Positions 21,929 to 36,900 of a stretch of 64,000 nt of DNA are shown here, piece after piece; positions within the stretch are counted from its first letter, which is position 1, and every line of letters begins with the position of its first letter. The stretch lies in NCBI GenBank assembly GCA_036426205.1, contig CM071568.1, positions 223,436,966 to 223,500,965 on the forward strand, read 5' to 3'. The DNA comes from Ascaphus truei. Lineage: Eukaryota > Chordata > Amphibia > Anura > Ascaphidae. Below the pieces are notes generated by a model. It did no database searches. It was given only the letters and a program-made list of their open reading frames with translations, and was not told the DNA's origin. A program made the position numbers and the translations under genes.

Positions 21929-24900
21929 ATATCTATATCTATATCTATATCTATCTATCTCGCTTTGTGAACCCAGAGGTTCTCAGCGGCAGGTTTTGTT
22001 TCCCGTTAAGGTAAAAAAATTTAATGCATCTGTGGTGATTATGGTTTTACATATCCAATCATGTTTTTTCCAATAAAAGGCAGCACAATTTGCTTTTAAC
22101 TCGGTCACTTGATATATTTAAGTTCTTACAGAAAATACCCAGTTTATTCTCTACTTGATTTTAAAAAATTACATTACTGGCTTAAACTCATGTATAATTA
22201 GAAAACTGTCTCATCCCAAAAATATATAATGAAGTGGATTACATTTATTTGTATGTTAAAATATGTGCAAATGCTGTTTTAGAAGGTTAAAAAGAAATAT
22301 TTATCCCAGGAGATTTTCCGAAATGAAAAAGATTAGTAGTAAAATGTTTGACTTGAACGAGTAGGTTTTAAAGGGAGCACAGTTCTTTCACTTAATTGGC
22401 CTTTAAGTTTTTCATTTCAGTTTTTATTTTAACCTCTTCAGTTCAATCAAAATGGGTCCACAGATTTAAGAAGTTAATTTCCATTTAAAAAGCATTCCCG
22501 GTACATGATCATGTTACCATACATTGATATACAGTATTATACACAATACTATACATATGGTTATACCCTATACCAACTATAAAATAAAGTTTATCAGTTT
22601 ACAAAACATACAATAGAGACAAACCAATTATTGCAGCAGCCATGGAGACAGATATGTCTTCACCCGTGCCGTTTCCCTAACCCCCTTCTACAAGAAGCCG
22701 CTACAGTGCGATGGGAAGGGGACACTCCCGTTTGATGGTTTATAGGCCACAGAGGGTGCCACTCAAAGATCAAGTAGAAGCAAATAATAAAAAGGCCCTC
22801 CAGCGATAAACTATATTGCACTATTGTAAGGAAAGGAGCAGGCAATCACAGATCTTAACCAATGTGAAAACACATGGATTTCATGGAAATAGTCCTGTCA
22901 ATACCTCAACTTGGACCTTTTTTTTTGTGGTGTGCTAAATTCGTGGCTTTAAATAATGTATTCAAATTAGTAAAGCCCTAGGTGTGGCTGTGTACAGTAT
23001 GTACACACGTACGGTCAGCTGGAGAGATCTTACAATTGGTAACATCACATTTCCCATAGTAAGTTACATTTCTGAAATGTATATTACATTTTGCAATGGT
23101 TAAACTAAACACCTCTTCATTGTTTAAACAAAATATTTTTGATTTTAAAGCCATGGCAGCTCAAATCTAACGGTTTGCTCTTAGTTTCTTCTAATTTTGT
23201 TTCTTTTCTTCTTGCAGGTGTACCCTGGGTTGATGGTGACAGCCGGCCTTATACATTGGATTTTAAATATGCTTAACATAACAGTCCATATAAGAGATGT
23301 CTGTGTATTTCTAGCACCCATTTTCAGCGGCCTTACATCCATTTCCACTTTCCTGCTCACTCGAGAACTGTGGAACCAGGGAGCAGGGCTTCTAGCTGCC
23401 TGCTTTATTGCTATAGTACCAGGCTACATATCCCGATCAGTAGCCGGATCCTTTGACAATGAAGGCATTGCAATTTTTGCACTGCAGTTTACATATTATT
23501 TGTGGGTAAGTAATTGGATTTTCCTCCTCCCTGTAGCCTTTTTCCACGGTCTGGCAGAGAAACAATAACTACCTTTATGAACTGCATAAATTGTCTGCAC
23601 ATCTGCATTTTACTCTCGCACAACTGACTTTTCAGCATACCCAGTCGGGTTTTTTTAATGAAATAATACAGATGCTGTTTTTTAGATGGATAGAAGAGTA
23701 CCAAGCAATATTGATGCACATTTTTGGTTTTAAGTGGTCACCCTATACTTGTTTGATACTAAATAATTCGTAACATTTACAGAACAGCTTAGATTTGTAA
23801 TTGATATCAGCTTGACTGCAAGGAGTTGTGAATTTCCGCGAAAAACAGATCACTTTTATTTAGTAAGAAGCGGAGGCCGCCTTCTACATGATGGTGTCCT
23901 GGATCATTAATGAAGATGTCTGCACTTTATTGTTGGTTGTAACTGAAGTGCTCCTATAAATGATTCTGAAATTGCTTCACACTTGAACTTAAATACCTTT
24001 ATTATGACTATTAGCTGTTCACAAGTGTAGCATGTCTTGCAAAGGGGCCATTGGCAAAATGCTTTAACCACTTCAGCAGGCCTTTCATGGAAGTTATTGA
24101 AGGCCTATCTTTCTGGGATGCAGTCCAATTGGACCCCCACACAAGGAAGTAAATATTTCAGACTTCAATCAGAGCCTCTGACTATGCAGCCATTTATAGA
24201 TCAAGATTTCAAAGGCCGTTCTGTATGTCAGAAGTACAGAATGCAGCTCCCATGGTAGATTTCTGACACAATTCATATTTCTGTGGCAATTGTTTTAAAT
24301 CGACATTCTAAGTGCGGTTTAAAGCCTCCTCAATTTGCATTTGAAAAAAAAATAAAAACCCTACCTAATCCAAGCTGTTGTCCCGGAATTATATTTTAAA
24401 AAAAAAATGGTCACAAAAAAGTGATGACTGCTTTCTAATATAGCCCTGACCCATCAGCCATTTAGTGATCAGGATCCATGGGGTTCTTGAGGCTGGCTAC
24501 CACTGATCAGCTCTGAGGGACCTCCTGGTTCATACAGTATAAGGTTTACAAAAGAAATTGACCAGTGCAGATTAATGCTCCAAGAGGCAATATGGATAGA
24601 CTGTATCCTAGAGAGTTGACAAACTGGAATCAATCACCCCATTCACGCTGCACTTTGTCTACATTATTTCAGGGAGCTGGGATTGTCCGTGTCCTTCACA
24701 TTCCTGTTCAGACTGTCTCAAATAGCTTTGCAGCATCAATAACAAACCTCTGAGCTAGGAGGAAATAAGCAGGAAGTGTATGTTGCATTAAAGGGGCAGT
24801 GCCACGGTCTGCTACAGAAAAATTGAAATAACATAGTGGCTTGCAAAAACACAAATTCAATCATCCTTACAATAAGTTGTACTTATTTTCCATCTTGTTA

Positions 24901-27900
24901 AAATAAATATGGTTACACTTTTTGCTGGATCTGCTGATATCTGATATCAGTTACTTATGTTTGTGTGCTTGCTTTGTAATTACTTTTGAAAATCCTTCAA
25001 ACCTTTTTATTAACAATGGTAAATTTGAGGTAAAGAAATTATTGCAAGATATTTCTGTCAAGATTACATTTTTACGCTTAGGAGGAAAGCAAAATATGGA
25101 CAGTGGCTTTTTTAAGAGGTTACATGATAGACATCATAATAAAAAAATAGTCCTGCTTCATGTAACCAATTAAACATGCCACTGCCATACTTTGCTTTTA
25201 GGTGGAACTGCCCCTGTATAACCAGGTCTCCTGCTTTGTACTGTAAAATAGCCATCAGAGCCACCCATTTTCTAATGCATTTACATTCATGTCTGCCATC
25301 CCTGGCCTTCCAGAATTTTTTTTTCATTTGCAAGGCAGGCATGCAAAGATAACATTCTGATTGGCACCTGGATTGAACTGCCTGCAGTCAATGCGATTAA
25401 AACCCAAAGTCTGTCTTGTTACATTACCAGTGTGATGCTAGAAAAGAATTCTAAGGGTACATATATTACAATGAAGGAGCCAGACAAATCGCATCAGTCA
25501 CAAGGAGATAAACAATGCTGCCGTTGTTGGCCTCCTAAAGAGAGGTTAATTGGTAAATGTTGTTCCATACTTTGGTTTTCCTGCTGATTTATAGCAACTA
25601 TGTTTCTAAACACCAACATTTAAAAAAAATATTAATATTCACTTCTTTTTTTTTTTTAACTATTTCTCCAGCCTAAAGGATTTTGTGATGTATGAATGTA
25701 ATCGTTTTATTTGAAAGCAAAGCTAATTGCTTCCAGCAGCAGAACTCGCATACAAGTATAATTATTTTTAAGAAGTGTAGCGACCTATTCTATATGTGAG
25801 CTGCCAATGCCTGCAGGCATCTTATGACCCATTCATTAGAATAGCACTGCTTAGTAAATATGGGCCATCATCTCTTACTGTTGTGTACATATGGCAATGA
25901 AATTGCCAGGCCAGCACTCACCGATGCTTGATAATTAATTGCAATAAACATTTCAGTCCAATAGTGCCTTCTTGACAAAGGTCATACAGGGACTGAAAAC
26001 TTGATGGCAATAAACCAAGCATTGGTGAGTCTGGTCTGCATGGACCCTTTTTTTTTTTTTTGTGCTGTTATACAGCATCAGTATATGCATGCATGGTGGT
26101 TTGCAGAAGTATTGACCCCTACCTAGTTCACACGTTGACTTACAAATTATGTATGCACATTGTTTCAAACTAATTTTATTCAAAGCTCCAAAACTGTAGT
26201 GGTTAAACTTGAACACTTTTATGAGGAGATTAAATGTCGGCAATGGGGGGGGGGAACGTGAAATTTGCTAGTTGCATAAGTATTCAGCCTCTTGAGTCAG
26301 TACTTGATAGGAGCAACTTTTTGCAGCAAATACAGCTCAGTCTTTTTGGATCGGTATAGCTTTGCACAGTAGGACTTTTTTTGCCCATTCAAAGGAAAAT
26401 GAATCCAGTTCTGATAAGTTTGTTGATCATCGATGGACTGCAATCTTCAAGTCTTGCCATAAATGTTCGATTGGGCTGAAGTCAGCACTTTGATTGGGCC
26501 ACTCAAGAACATTAATTCGCTTGTTCAACCAATCCAGTGTGGCTTTGGCTTTGTGTTTCTGGTCATTGTCCTGCTGTAATGTGAATTTCCTCCCCAATTT
26601 CAGAATCTTGGCTGAATCAAACAGGTTTTCCGCAAGGACATGTACATTGCGCTATCGATTCTCCTCTCTATCCTGACTCTTCCCAGTCCCTGCTGAAGAG
26701 AAGTATCCCAATAACATGTTGCCACCCCCATGCTTGACAGTTGGGATGGTGTTGACTTGGTGATGTGCAGTGTTTGGCTTGCACCAGATGTAGCGCTTGG
26801 GATTTAGACCCTAAAGTTAAATTTTTGTTTGCGAAAAAGCATATAGACACTACAGTCATGTGGGAAAGGGTTTTGTGGTCAAATGGGACAAAATTTTAAC
26901 TTTTGTCTAAATTCCAAGCATTGCGTCTAGCTCAAGCCCTTTCATGGCAAATATATGCTCTCTACATGTGTTAATATTTTTCCTTAACACTTAATCTGAA
27001 TGAAAACCAGCCATGGCTATCACCTTGATTTTGAGATCTGGATATTGTGCCAAAACGTAAAATATTTTCAATTGTAGAAGTAAAGCAGATTATAGTTCAC
27101 AGCCTTCTCACAATTTTTTAAAAAAAAATGTGGGTATTTGAAAATCGTTGGTGTGCATGTACCCTTAAATGTGTGTAGTCTCCCTTAACTTGACCAAACA
27201 ATATTATTTTTACAGGTGGTTTTCACCTTCTGTTTATCATTTTGATGATGGAAAAGAAGTGCAGTACTTCCTAGGACCTCTATGGATCTGTGCAAATGAC
27301 TTGTTTAAGGGATTAAAGCTGGATAGTTGTTGCACTTTTACCAAAACTTTTAAGTTGGATTGGGAACATTGTGAGCTGAGACTCGGGAGGGCTTTGATTT
27401 CTTCTGGCTGTTCTTTTGGGGGGTTTTTTTGTTTGTTTTTTGTCTGTCACTATTCAACAAGTTTGTCAAGAAAACCACCAAATCTTTCCATTTACCTTTC
27501 ATTCGTCTCTGACAAGGGCAGGGTAGGCTATGAGCAGGACTGTCTCTTCCTCTTGTGAAGACAAGACGGCATGCTGGCAGCATGGCCCTTCCGGCAGCAT
27601 CGGGACATCACGGTGGTTGTCATGGCAACACGTCAAGACAACACGACACTGCAGGAGGTGGACCCCCTGTCCCCCTTAGTATATACACACACACCTTAGG
27701 GTGAGCAGCGTTCCTGGACCGATCCTTTGGACTCCCTATCTCACCCCTCTCCTGTCGGGCGGAAAATTGAAACTGGCACCGACAGGTGGGGGCTTGGGGC
27801 CCTCCAAAGGCACGGAGCCCAAGGCAATCACCTTGTTCGCCTGGTCCGAAGGTCGGCTATGCGTAACAACACACTTAACTGAGAACCACCACTCCCCACT

Positions 27901-30900
27901 TACACAAGAAGAAGGAATTTGGACTTTATTTCCAAAGTAACAAATTCAACCAAATATATATATATATATTTTTTTGTGTAAAAATTGTTTTAAAACTTTT
28001 TTTTTTATTTTACTTTGATCCAATGCTTAATTGTTAGTTTATATTTTGGGTACATTTGGTTCAATAGTTTTCTGTTTGACATCTATTGGGATTTTCTCAA
28101 ATCTTATGACAACCCCACTCTGCAACAATAATTCTAGATTGATAATGTCTTAATTTAGTTGGCATGACTAGGCCTAACAAAAGCTGCACATTTATAATAT
28201 TGTGTTTGTGTTTTTGCTAGTAAAGCCTTCTTTACACAAACTGCATAACCAGATTTGGTGAAGCCAGGGTGCACTGAGTCTCACTAAATGAGCCCAGTGT
28301 CAAGTGTAGTGTATGAAAGTGAAATAGCATCACGTCTCTTGTAGTGCCAAGGTTATCTTCACATACTACAGAAACCACTGCTACAGCTTCAAAAACAGTC
28401 ATTACTGGAGTGAAATACAGCTTTCATTTTCCTTTTTTAGCCCTAGTTCACATAAAAACAGCAGAGATCTCTGCCCGTTTCCTTTTGCTTTGCATTTGAT
28501 TATTACTGATCTCTTGATGGTGATTGCTTTGCTTGCTGACTGTTTTTGTATGTTGTGGCTAGATATTGTTTACAGAGACTAAAAATGACTTGTTTCTTCA
28601 GAATTACAATATGCCATTTTAACTGCATATTTAGAAAGGATTAGTCAATGTTCAGTAATAAATTGTTGCTCACACAGTGTGCATGGAACTCATGCTTAAG
28701 TGGAGCACACTTATATTGTCTTTTTGTTCTGAGATGCCAACTCCCTGAGCGCTTTCACATGCAACGAGAAACTGCTTGAAACAAATTTCACATGTATTTA
28801 CATTTCATAGATGTAAAACGTTGCATCAGTGAGGTACTGTAGTCACTTATCAAAAATAAAAGATGACCGGCAATGTAGTTGAGACCTCTGACCAGGCATG
28901 TCTTATTTTTTACTTTTAAGCAATGCTTGTAAAAATAATGTTCTTCTACTGTCCGCTCTGAAAATCTATAAGGTAATTCACCAAACTGCTATAGTTGTTA
29001 GACGCTTCATGAGAAAGGCCCTTAATTACAAAGTATCCGATCTTGGAAACTGGCATTAACTTGAATGGCATTTTTTCGGCTGATCGCAGGCTTGATTAAT
29101 AAAGTCCAAAGTCATTCAAGTGTATGTAGGTGAACAGGCTAATTCTGAATTCTAGCTCTGGCAGTCATCCTTCCAAAGAACCATCAATGTTGGAGAAAGA
29201 CAGAAATTGCTGGAAAGGTGGTGCACTGCTGTCTTATGTGAAAAATAAAGGGTTGCGCTTAGGTTGTGTATATCTACATTTGTTCATTAAATTTAGTCTT
29301 TTCATTAATTGCGCTTGGATTTTTATTTTTCACTTACCGGACAGCAGTGCACCACCTTTCCATCATTGTCTTCTATCCTACTCCGGCTGGAGCACGCTTC
29401 CCCAACAATTGGATCCACAGCTGCTTTACACCTGTCGGCATCATCGCTGTGTGTACTCACCCAGTCCCGGGTTCAGAGTCTGTGTGTGACTCCAGGTTTT
29501 GTGGGGGTTGCGGGCTAATCGTGCTGGTTCTTGCTGGGTGACTTACCATATAGTGAGCGCTCTGGTAAGCTTCTCCCGCTATATTCAACCACCCTTCTTG
29601 TATGCATGTCCACACCGCTATGTGAGGCTCTGAGTATTATTTTAGAACGCAACCTGACCGTGATCGCTTGTTCATGGACATTATCATTTGAACTTTTCAC
29701 ATTGCCTACAGCACTTGAGCACTAGCTAAGGGTTTTAACCCCATCTACCAATGTTGGAGGAAGAACTGAGACTTGCAGACCTCACAATCACCACTTGTTA
29801 CTGAACATGGTGCATTGTATCATGATGCATATTTCTACCCTTCTACAGATATTTATATATTTATGGAGCAAACAAAACATAGCTGCTAAACTCAGCAACT
29901 CTGCCATATTTGCACTGGGTTTTATATTGTATTGTATGTCTTTATTTATATAGCGCCATTAATGTACATAGTGATTCACAGTAGTAATACATGTGGTAAT
30001 CAAATAAATAACAGACAATATAAATAACAGATCATGGGAATAAGTGCTTCAGACATAAAAGTAACATTAAGGAAGAGGAGTCCCTGCTCCGAGGAGCTTA
30101 CGGTTGATGGAGTAAACATCAGGGACCACAGTCTCCATTAACATAACATTTTTAATTATATTTATAATAGTCTCCATTGGTGGGGGGTTTGTCTGCTACC
30201 TGGTAGTCGTGAGAATGCGTTATTAATAATTTGCAATTGTACAGAGTATCCATGTTTAAATTTAAAATAATTGTAGACACTTGGGGAACTTTTACTCTTA
30301 AAATATCATAGTTTATTTCGGAGATATGTCCCCAAGTCCAGGAAATTATTGGACAACTCCACCACATATGTAACATTGCGCCCACTTCTCCACAGGCCCT
30401 CCATGTGCTGGACACTTCAGGGAACATTTTATGTAGCCTTTCAGGAGCCAAGTACTACCTGGATAGGATCTGATAAAGAAACCGGTTATTTGTAGAAATG
30501 GGAAGCTTGGATGTCTTTATAGCAATTGAGCGCCCTGTTTCCAATGATAATTCAAGACCAAGTTCTGTTTAGATTTTTTTCATTTACCATGACTGAAAGG
30601 GGATCCACATGCACTGTTTAACCGTTCAGTTGAGCATTCATGTAAAATTGCTCCAAAGTAATCTAATCTAAAAAATATATAGATTTTAAAAGTGTCTTAA
30701 CTAATGTGAATGAATATTAACTGGTATCATTAAGCTTTGAAAACTTCATCGACTTACATGACGAAACATTTGTAATGCAGATGACATCTTCATTTTACAC
30801 ACAGCACAGGAGACAAGTGACCGTTGCATAAATGTGTGATGTAGCAACTGAATGTGAGTCCTGCTGGGAATGGCTGCAGGGAAAGTTCAATTGGAGAGTT

Positions 30901-33900
30901 CAGAATGAAAGTGGAAGACCAATTTTGGCAGCCATCAATAAGTAGACGAAAACATTGACCTAGCAGTAGTTCAGTGAGATTTTCAGAATGAAAGAACGTG
31001 ACCAGATTTAATCCCTTTAAATATAGTGTGAAGTAAACTAATTCAACTCTAAAGGTGTTCATAACACTCACTTAAAAAATAAAGTTTACTGTTAGAAGCT
31101 GTCTTGTAACTGGCCCATCTGTGGTTGTGCTATTTTGTTTACTGTTTAATACATTACTAATCCTTTTATTTACATATTCTGCTGAAGTAAAACAAATGTA
31201 CAATATGCTTTCCAGGTTCTGCATAAGGCCTGGGACATGGTGCAGGGAGCGGTGCTGGGCAGCGCTGACACATGCTCTCCTGCTGAAGCAGGAGATTTTT
31301 CGTGTCCCTGCATGAGCGTCAGCGAGCGCGCTTGTGTGCCGGGTGGGAGCCGGACCTGGAGGCAGGCGGGGCTAGGGCGCCAACGTCACGGGCTGCCATT
31401 GGCTTCTGGCAGTCACGTGACCGGCCCTGCGCTTCCCTCAGCGGCAAAATGTAAACTTGCCTGTCGCCTGCATTTCCACACGCGTGCGGAAGCGCCGTCT
31501 AAAGCCGCGCTGATGGGGATAATGTTTCCCCTCAGCGCGCCTCAGTACGCTCTTTTTGACCATGTCCGAGGACTAACCATTGACTTACAATTTGGAGGCA
31601 ATTATTTTGACATACCAATGTGAAACTTGAATTCTAAACCGTGTATGCTGTACTTGGTGTGTGGCTATAGGGGATGACACTGGTGATTTGACTGCCGTGT
31701 CCTGTCCTTTTTCCTTTTTATCTTGTATAGATCTAATTGAGACACTTTATTAGAGGGAGAGATCCCTCGCTTTAACTGGTGGAACAAAAGTTGGACATTA
31801 TTAGAGTTGAGCCTTCTGCTGAAATGGGAGATACTGTCTAACAGGTCTTTTTAATTACAGAAAAGCCAATGGTATTTATTTTCGATTTTCTTTGTATATT
31901 CCACTCCAGTAGTACTGACAATTTAGGATCACAGCCTTCCTTTATATTTTATCATATTTGTTGTAAATTTGTAATTATTGGCTATTTATTTTTGAGCTGT
32001 TACTGACCTCTTAACCGTGATTGTGTGCGCTGCACTGTACATAGAATTTTACTCAATTGAGCCATCATACTTCAAGTATCTCGCTCCTGCTTTTTCACCA
32101 TCAAATCAGTGCTAAGAACTGTTTCATCTGGGACTGTAACACTGTAAAAGAAACTTTTTTTTTTTTTTTTAATTATTATTATTATATAAAGCAGGTTATT
32201 TTTATTTATTTTTTGAAACATAATTAAAACTGGGTCTCCAGAGCTGAATTCCATTCATTTCAGCACTGGTGACTCCCTGCTTCCAGAGACCCTTGCCTCC
32301 AAAGTGGGTGTCGGGTATCTCTGCTTTTTAAAGCTCTCGAGTCACGTGGGCCAATAGGAAGCCAGACCAGGTGATGTCACAGCTTCATATTGGCTCACAG
32401 GGAGCTATGAAAAGCGACCATTACGTGATTCCTGCTATTAGAGCAGACCGGCATCCCTTAAAGAGGAAAGTATCTCCAAAAGCAGGGGGTCCCCATGGAT
32501 GAAATTAAAGGGGTTCAGCTCCGTAGGCTCCCTGCGTCAATCCTATGTTAAAAATAAATAAAAAATTGCGAAGGAAATTGCCTTCTTGAATTGCCTCTTC
32601 AAGGGGTGCAGACATTTATTAATGTTTAGGAAGTTATTGCTTCATCAAGAAATGGGATATTTACCCCAAGTTGTTGTATTGAATGCATCATTGTTGCAGC
32701 CTTGTTTTTAACATTGCAAAAGCTGGTGTTTTTGTTGCAACGTGTACAGTGTCCATTTTCATCGGATTTTAATCGTCTGCATATATAAATATTTTCTTGT
32801 GCTGTTGTACTAAATTTGTGTCCTGCTATTCTCATTTTACGTTGTTCTTTCAGGTGAAAGCTGTAAAAACAGGCTCTGTCTTTTGGACAATATGCTGCTG
32901 TCTATCTTATTTTTACATGGTAAGTTACCTTATTCAGATGTTTGAAGATTAAACATGATATAACTGTCATTTTTGTTTCACTGTGTACATGCTGTTATGT
33001 AGCAGTTTTACATATTTAAAAATACGCGTTTGTAATGATGTATGCCAGTTGTCCCGCACCTGTCCGTGAAATTCCACAGTACCTGGGCTCTTACGCCTGC
33101 TCAACAGATTGTTTCCCCCCCTCTTGACCCCACACACCCAACAGATTGAGACCACACTCAACATGTCATGGCACAGTTCAAATGTGGAACCCTGTGCCCA
33201 TACATTCAATGCTAGCCTGGGCAGAACGATAATTAACAGCTGTACTTCCAACATGGTTCAGCAGCTAGTGTCTTTACAACACCACTTGTCCACAATTTTT
33301 TTCCCCACCTCTTCACAGATTAGGGAAATGTTCAAGCTCCACTATATACGACTATAAAGCTAGATGTAATGTTTTATAGGGAGTGAAGTGCATTTGTTAT
33401 AATTTAATTTCAGTGGCATAGCATGAGAATGGAATTGAAGGGTTGCCAAATTCCTTTTTTGAGAAGGTGCATCTTCACATAAGATGGTGCAGTGTGTGCT
33501 GCACTTTTAGTGAAGATCTCCCGCAGACAGCTGGAAAAACAGAGCACTGCACTTGCAAAAGTTAATCGGGGCTGGATCACTGAGCTGGTAAACTATTTAT
33601 TAGAACATCAGACAATAGTACAGCAGATACCACGTAACTACTACCTGCTGTACTACTATCATGTCCTAATAAACCGTTTGTTTACCTGCTCAGAGATCCA
33701 GCCCTGATTTCCTTTTGCAAGTGCAGTGCTCCATTTTTCCAGCTGTCTGCAGGAGATCTTAACTACCTTGACTTACCGGAAGCACACCCAAAAGTTATGA
33801 GTCTGTGAGATCTGTGAGTAATCCCTACTATAGGGATTCATGGACTTTCTTTATTTCCTCAATTTGAGACTTGCAGTGTGAAACATTAATCTGTATATGG

Positions 33901-36900
33901 ATATCCACTAGTTATCTAAAGGAGAGCTAATCACTGTTTAAACAGACCCATGTCTGTCTCCTGTCCCAGGCGGGCCCAGGGAGAGAGAGACTTGTGGACA
34001 GTGAACCTGACGGTTTGATTCTTCATTCATACTCCTGTGTGCTCTGGACTTTGTCCTTTTGAACCTTCATTTTGCATTAATTTGTGATTACTGAGTGCTG
34101 CTCTGGTGGTTGGGGTGTCAGGGTCAAGGGAAGTACCTTGTGGTCCTTACGGTCCTGAGGAAGGGGTCTTGCCTCGAAACGTTGCCCCCCCTTATTACCC
34201 TCCCCCCCCCAATCATTTTTTTTGTTTTACCACCCCCCTCACTCTCCACGTCTATTGTCTATCCCACTCCCTGTCCCTGTGTTCTTTCACCCCCGCCACC
34301 TTGTCTGTAGGGTCCACTGTTTACCCGCTTGTGTGACATCACTCCAGATATTATCTTGTGCTTACATTATATTATCTACGCTTTTGGCTTATACCCAGCT
34401 TTGTTCATTTTTTCCGAAGTCAGAGAGTGCTGGAACTCTAGTTAATTTTTGTCCAATGAGAAATAGTTGCAAGGGAAGTAAATATTTCACTGTTTAGATA
34501 ATTAAAAAGGCACCATTATATCAAAGGGGAATTCCTTCGCCTGCTTGTGTGTAATTTCAGTAAGGTTAGTAGAACTATGCTTTTATTTTTTTTAATTTTT
34601 TTCTGCAATGTATTTGGCTACAAATATTTGCAGACTTACAACACACAACAGATTCCTGTCGATAAATACGTCTTTGTCTCCTTAAACTTGTCTTGCAAGT
34701 TATAGAAAAGATATTAAAATAACTTTATTGTAATCATTAATAAACCAATTTGAGGGAACCTACTGGGACATACAGTATTTTGCCTTTGCTGTATTTATTT
34801 TTTTCTGATTTCCTTTAGGTGTCAGCATGGGGCGGCTATGTGTTCATAATCAATCTTATTCCACTTCATGTGTTTGTGTTGTTACTGATGCAACGTTACA
34901 GCAAGAGAGTCTACATAGGTGAGTACCAAGATTTTTGAGATGGGGTACAAAAAATATTATGTATATGTATCTATCTCACACACCTCTCTTCCTTATGTTC
35001 AACATGATTAATTGTATTTTGTAGCACAAAATAGCAGATTTAAGATTGCTACTTCGGATTGGATTCTCAAAGCTTCCGCAGTGCATGACCAGTGCCATTT
35101 TGCATCAAGTGCAATTAATGATCTCTACCTTTAATATGTTAACATTTGCAGTTCACTGTGGTTAGAAAGCATAAAAGCAAAGATTTACTTTTTTTTATAT
35201 AAATACAAGTGTTTTACACCATTGATTCCAGAGAAGCATCACAGAATAGTATGGTCAATCTAGGTATTTCAGAGTAGTGTCTTAAAACGAAATTGAGCAA
35301 TAAAACATTTGCTTATTCATGTGAATAATCTTGAAATTGTGTAAACTTTTTTTCATGAAACTTTGAGCACGGGGACTTTGGATCCAGACTCTCCAAACTT
35401 TAGTAGGGATAGTGTTGTATATCTTGTATACTGGGGATATAAAAGTACACCCTGCTAGGACAAAAATAAACTAATCATAGAGGCAATCGTAATAGGTTTT
35501 TAACTAGGAGCAATTCAATCTTTCTTAAAAAGCCAATTTAAGTCGTTTTACTTGTTTGATTCTTTCTCTCTACATGGGACTGTCCATAGAGATTTATGCA
35601 TTGGATAGTTGAGAAATTGGAAGGTCTGGCTTATGAGTGGAGGCTATAAAAATTGGGGTGCTTTATATTAGAAAAAGGAATACGATTGTGATTTACAAAT
35701 ATATTCAAGGAACATAGGATTTATCCCAAGGACGGTACAAATGGCACAGTCATCCTAGAGATTGGAAGAAAGGAAATTTCACCAGAAACAAAGGAAAGTG
35801 TTCTTTACAGGAAGGGCAGTTAAAATGTGGGATTTACTACCCATGGAGACTGATGGAATATACAAAAGATCTTTACGGAAAGGAATCATACCATTTCGTG
35901 TGTGTGTTTTGCCTTTCTCTAGATCAATATAAATACAAATGTAGGACGTGTATTTATTTATGTTGAATAAATTAACATTGATTGTAGAAAGACATTCATG
36001 GAGTTAAACCTATGTTATGTAGCATAATGGCCTGAGATCTCCTCTTGGTATTGGGGAGTACTGGGTATAATTCCACAGACTCGGAACACTTCTCAAAAGC
36101 CCACCAGTAGCGGTCACTTCTTTAGAAAAGCATATTGCTGAATTTAAACTCCATTGTAAATTGTGGTGTTGTCTTTTTGGCATCTGATTTGTGTTGCAGT
36201 GAGTTAAGCTATTCTCTGGGATAGTTGATCCTTCGTAGAATGTATGTATGTGTGTGTGTGCCTAGTCATACGTTTTGTGACCCCTCTTCTCCCAACTTTC
36301 TCCGAAAGTTGTTGTTCCAGGGAGAAATCTGATTGCCGTTATTTGGAGTCAGGAAAGAATGTAATTTTCTCCTTATGAGATCATTTCACTGGGCTTTTTT
36401 GTTTGCCATCCTCTGGATAAATAAACTGTAAATGCAAATATAGGGTAAAGTATCTGTCTAAATTTAGCATTGGTTGAATGCTCCATTAAAATGCACCACA
36501 AAAGGGATTGGGGCTCTTACATGCGAAGGTTGGGGGGGAAAAAGTCATCTCAACTCGGGCAAAGGTAATTAAAATAACGGAAAGAAAAAATCTGTAGCAA
36601 AAAATGTTTTGTTAAAAATAACACTTGCAAGCAAAATGAGTGTGAAAATATTACCATAGAGCCATATTGCTGATGCTGGCATTAGTTATGCTAAAAGTCA
36701 GTGAAACCTTTATGTGAAAAAAGCAAAGCTAATCATAGCAAATGAAAACAGACTGTTTTTAGGGCACTTGATAACGATTTTGTGATTTGACCCCCCTTTT
36801 GCAATTTCATAGCATAAGGCCCCAGTGCCTCCGCTGCACGCGCGCCCGCAGCCGATTCCCCGGTCTGCGGTGAGCTGCAGGAAGAGAGACCGGGGGGGGG

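Larger units (their letters stand above)
19279..23217 (+). other. STT3B: STT3B intron 2
   Basis: It holds the foldback element 19356-20085, an unclassified A/T-rich repeat-like stretch at about 21385-21890 and a CT/AT microsatellite at 21893-21960. The rest (20090-21380, 21970-23200) is AT-rich with no recognised element. Confidence 0.9.
23506..32853 (+). other. STT3B: STT3B intron 3 (9.3 kb)
   Basis: It contains a small foldback (24791-25220), a Tc1 relic (26097-26890), a GC-richer unclassified block (27545-27940), a hairpin (29213-29350), a short frog-type repeat, an antisense L1-like fragment, a Harbinger-like MITE (31227-31573) and a G/C-moderate repeat (32262-32540). About 23600-24780, 25230-26050, 28000-29100 and 30570-31200 show nothing recognisable. 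Confidence 0.9.

Noticed and set aside
27169..27558. 129-codon + strand frame
   Set aside because: It has no family resemblance, includes a T/G-run stretch, and is not bounded by splice sites in phase with STT3B.
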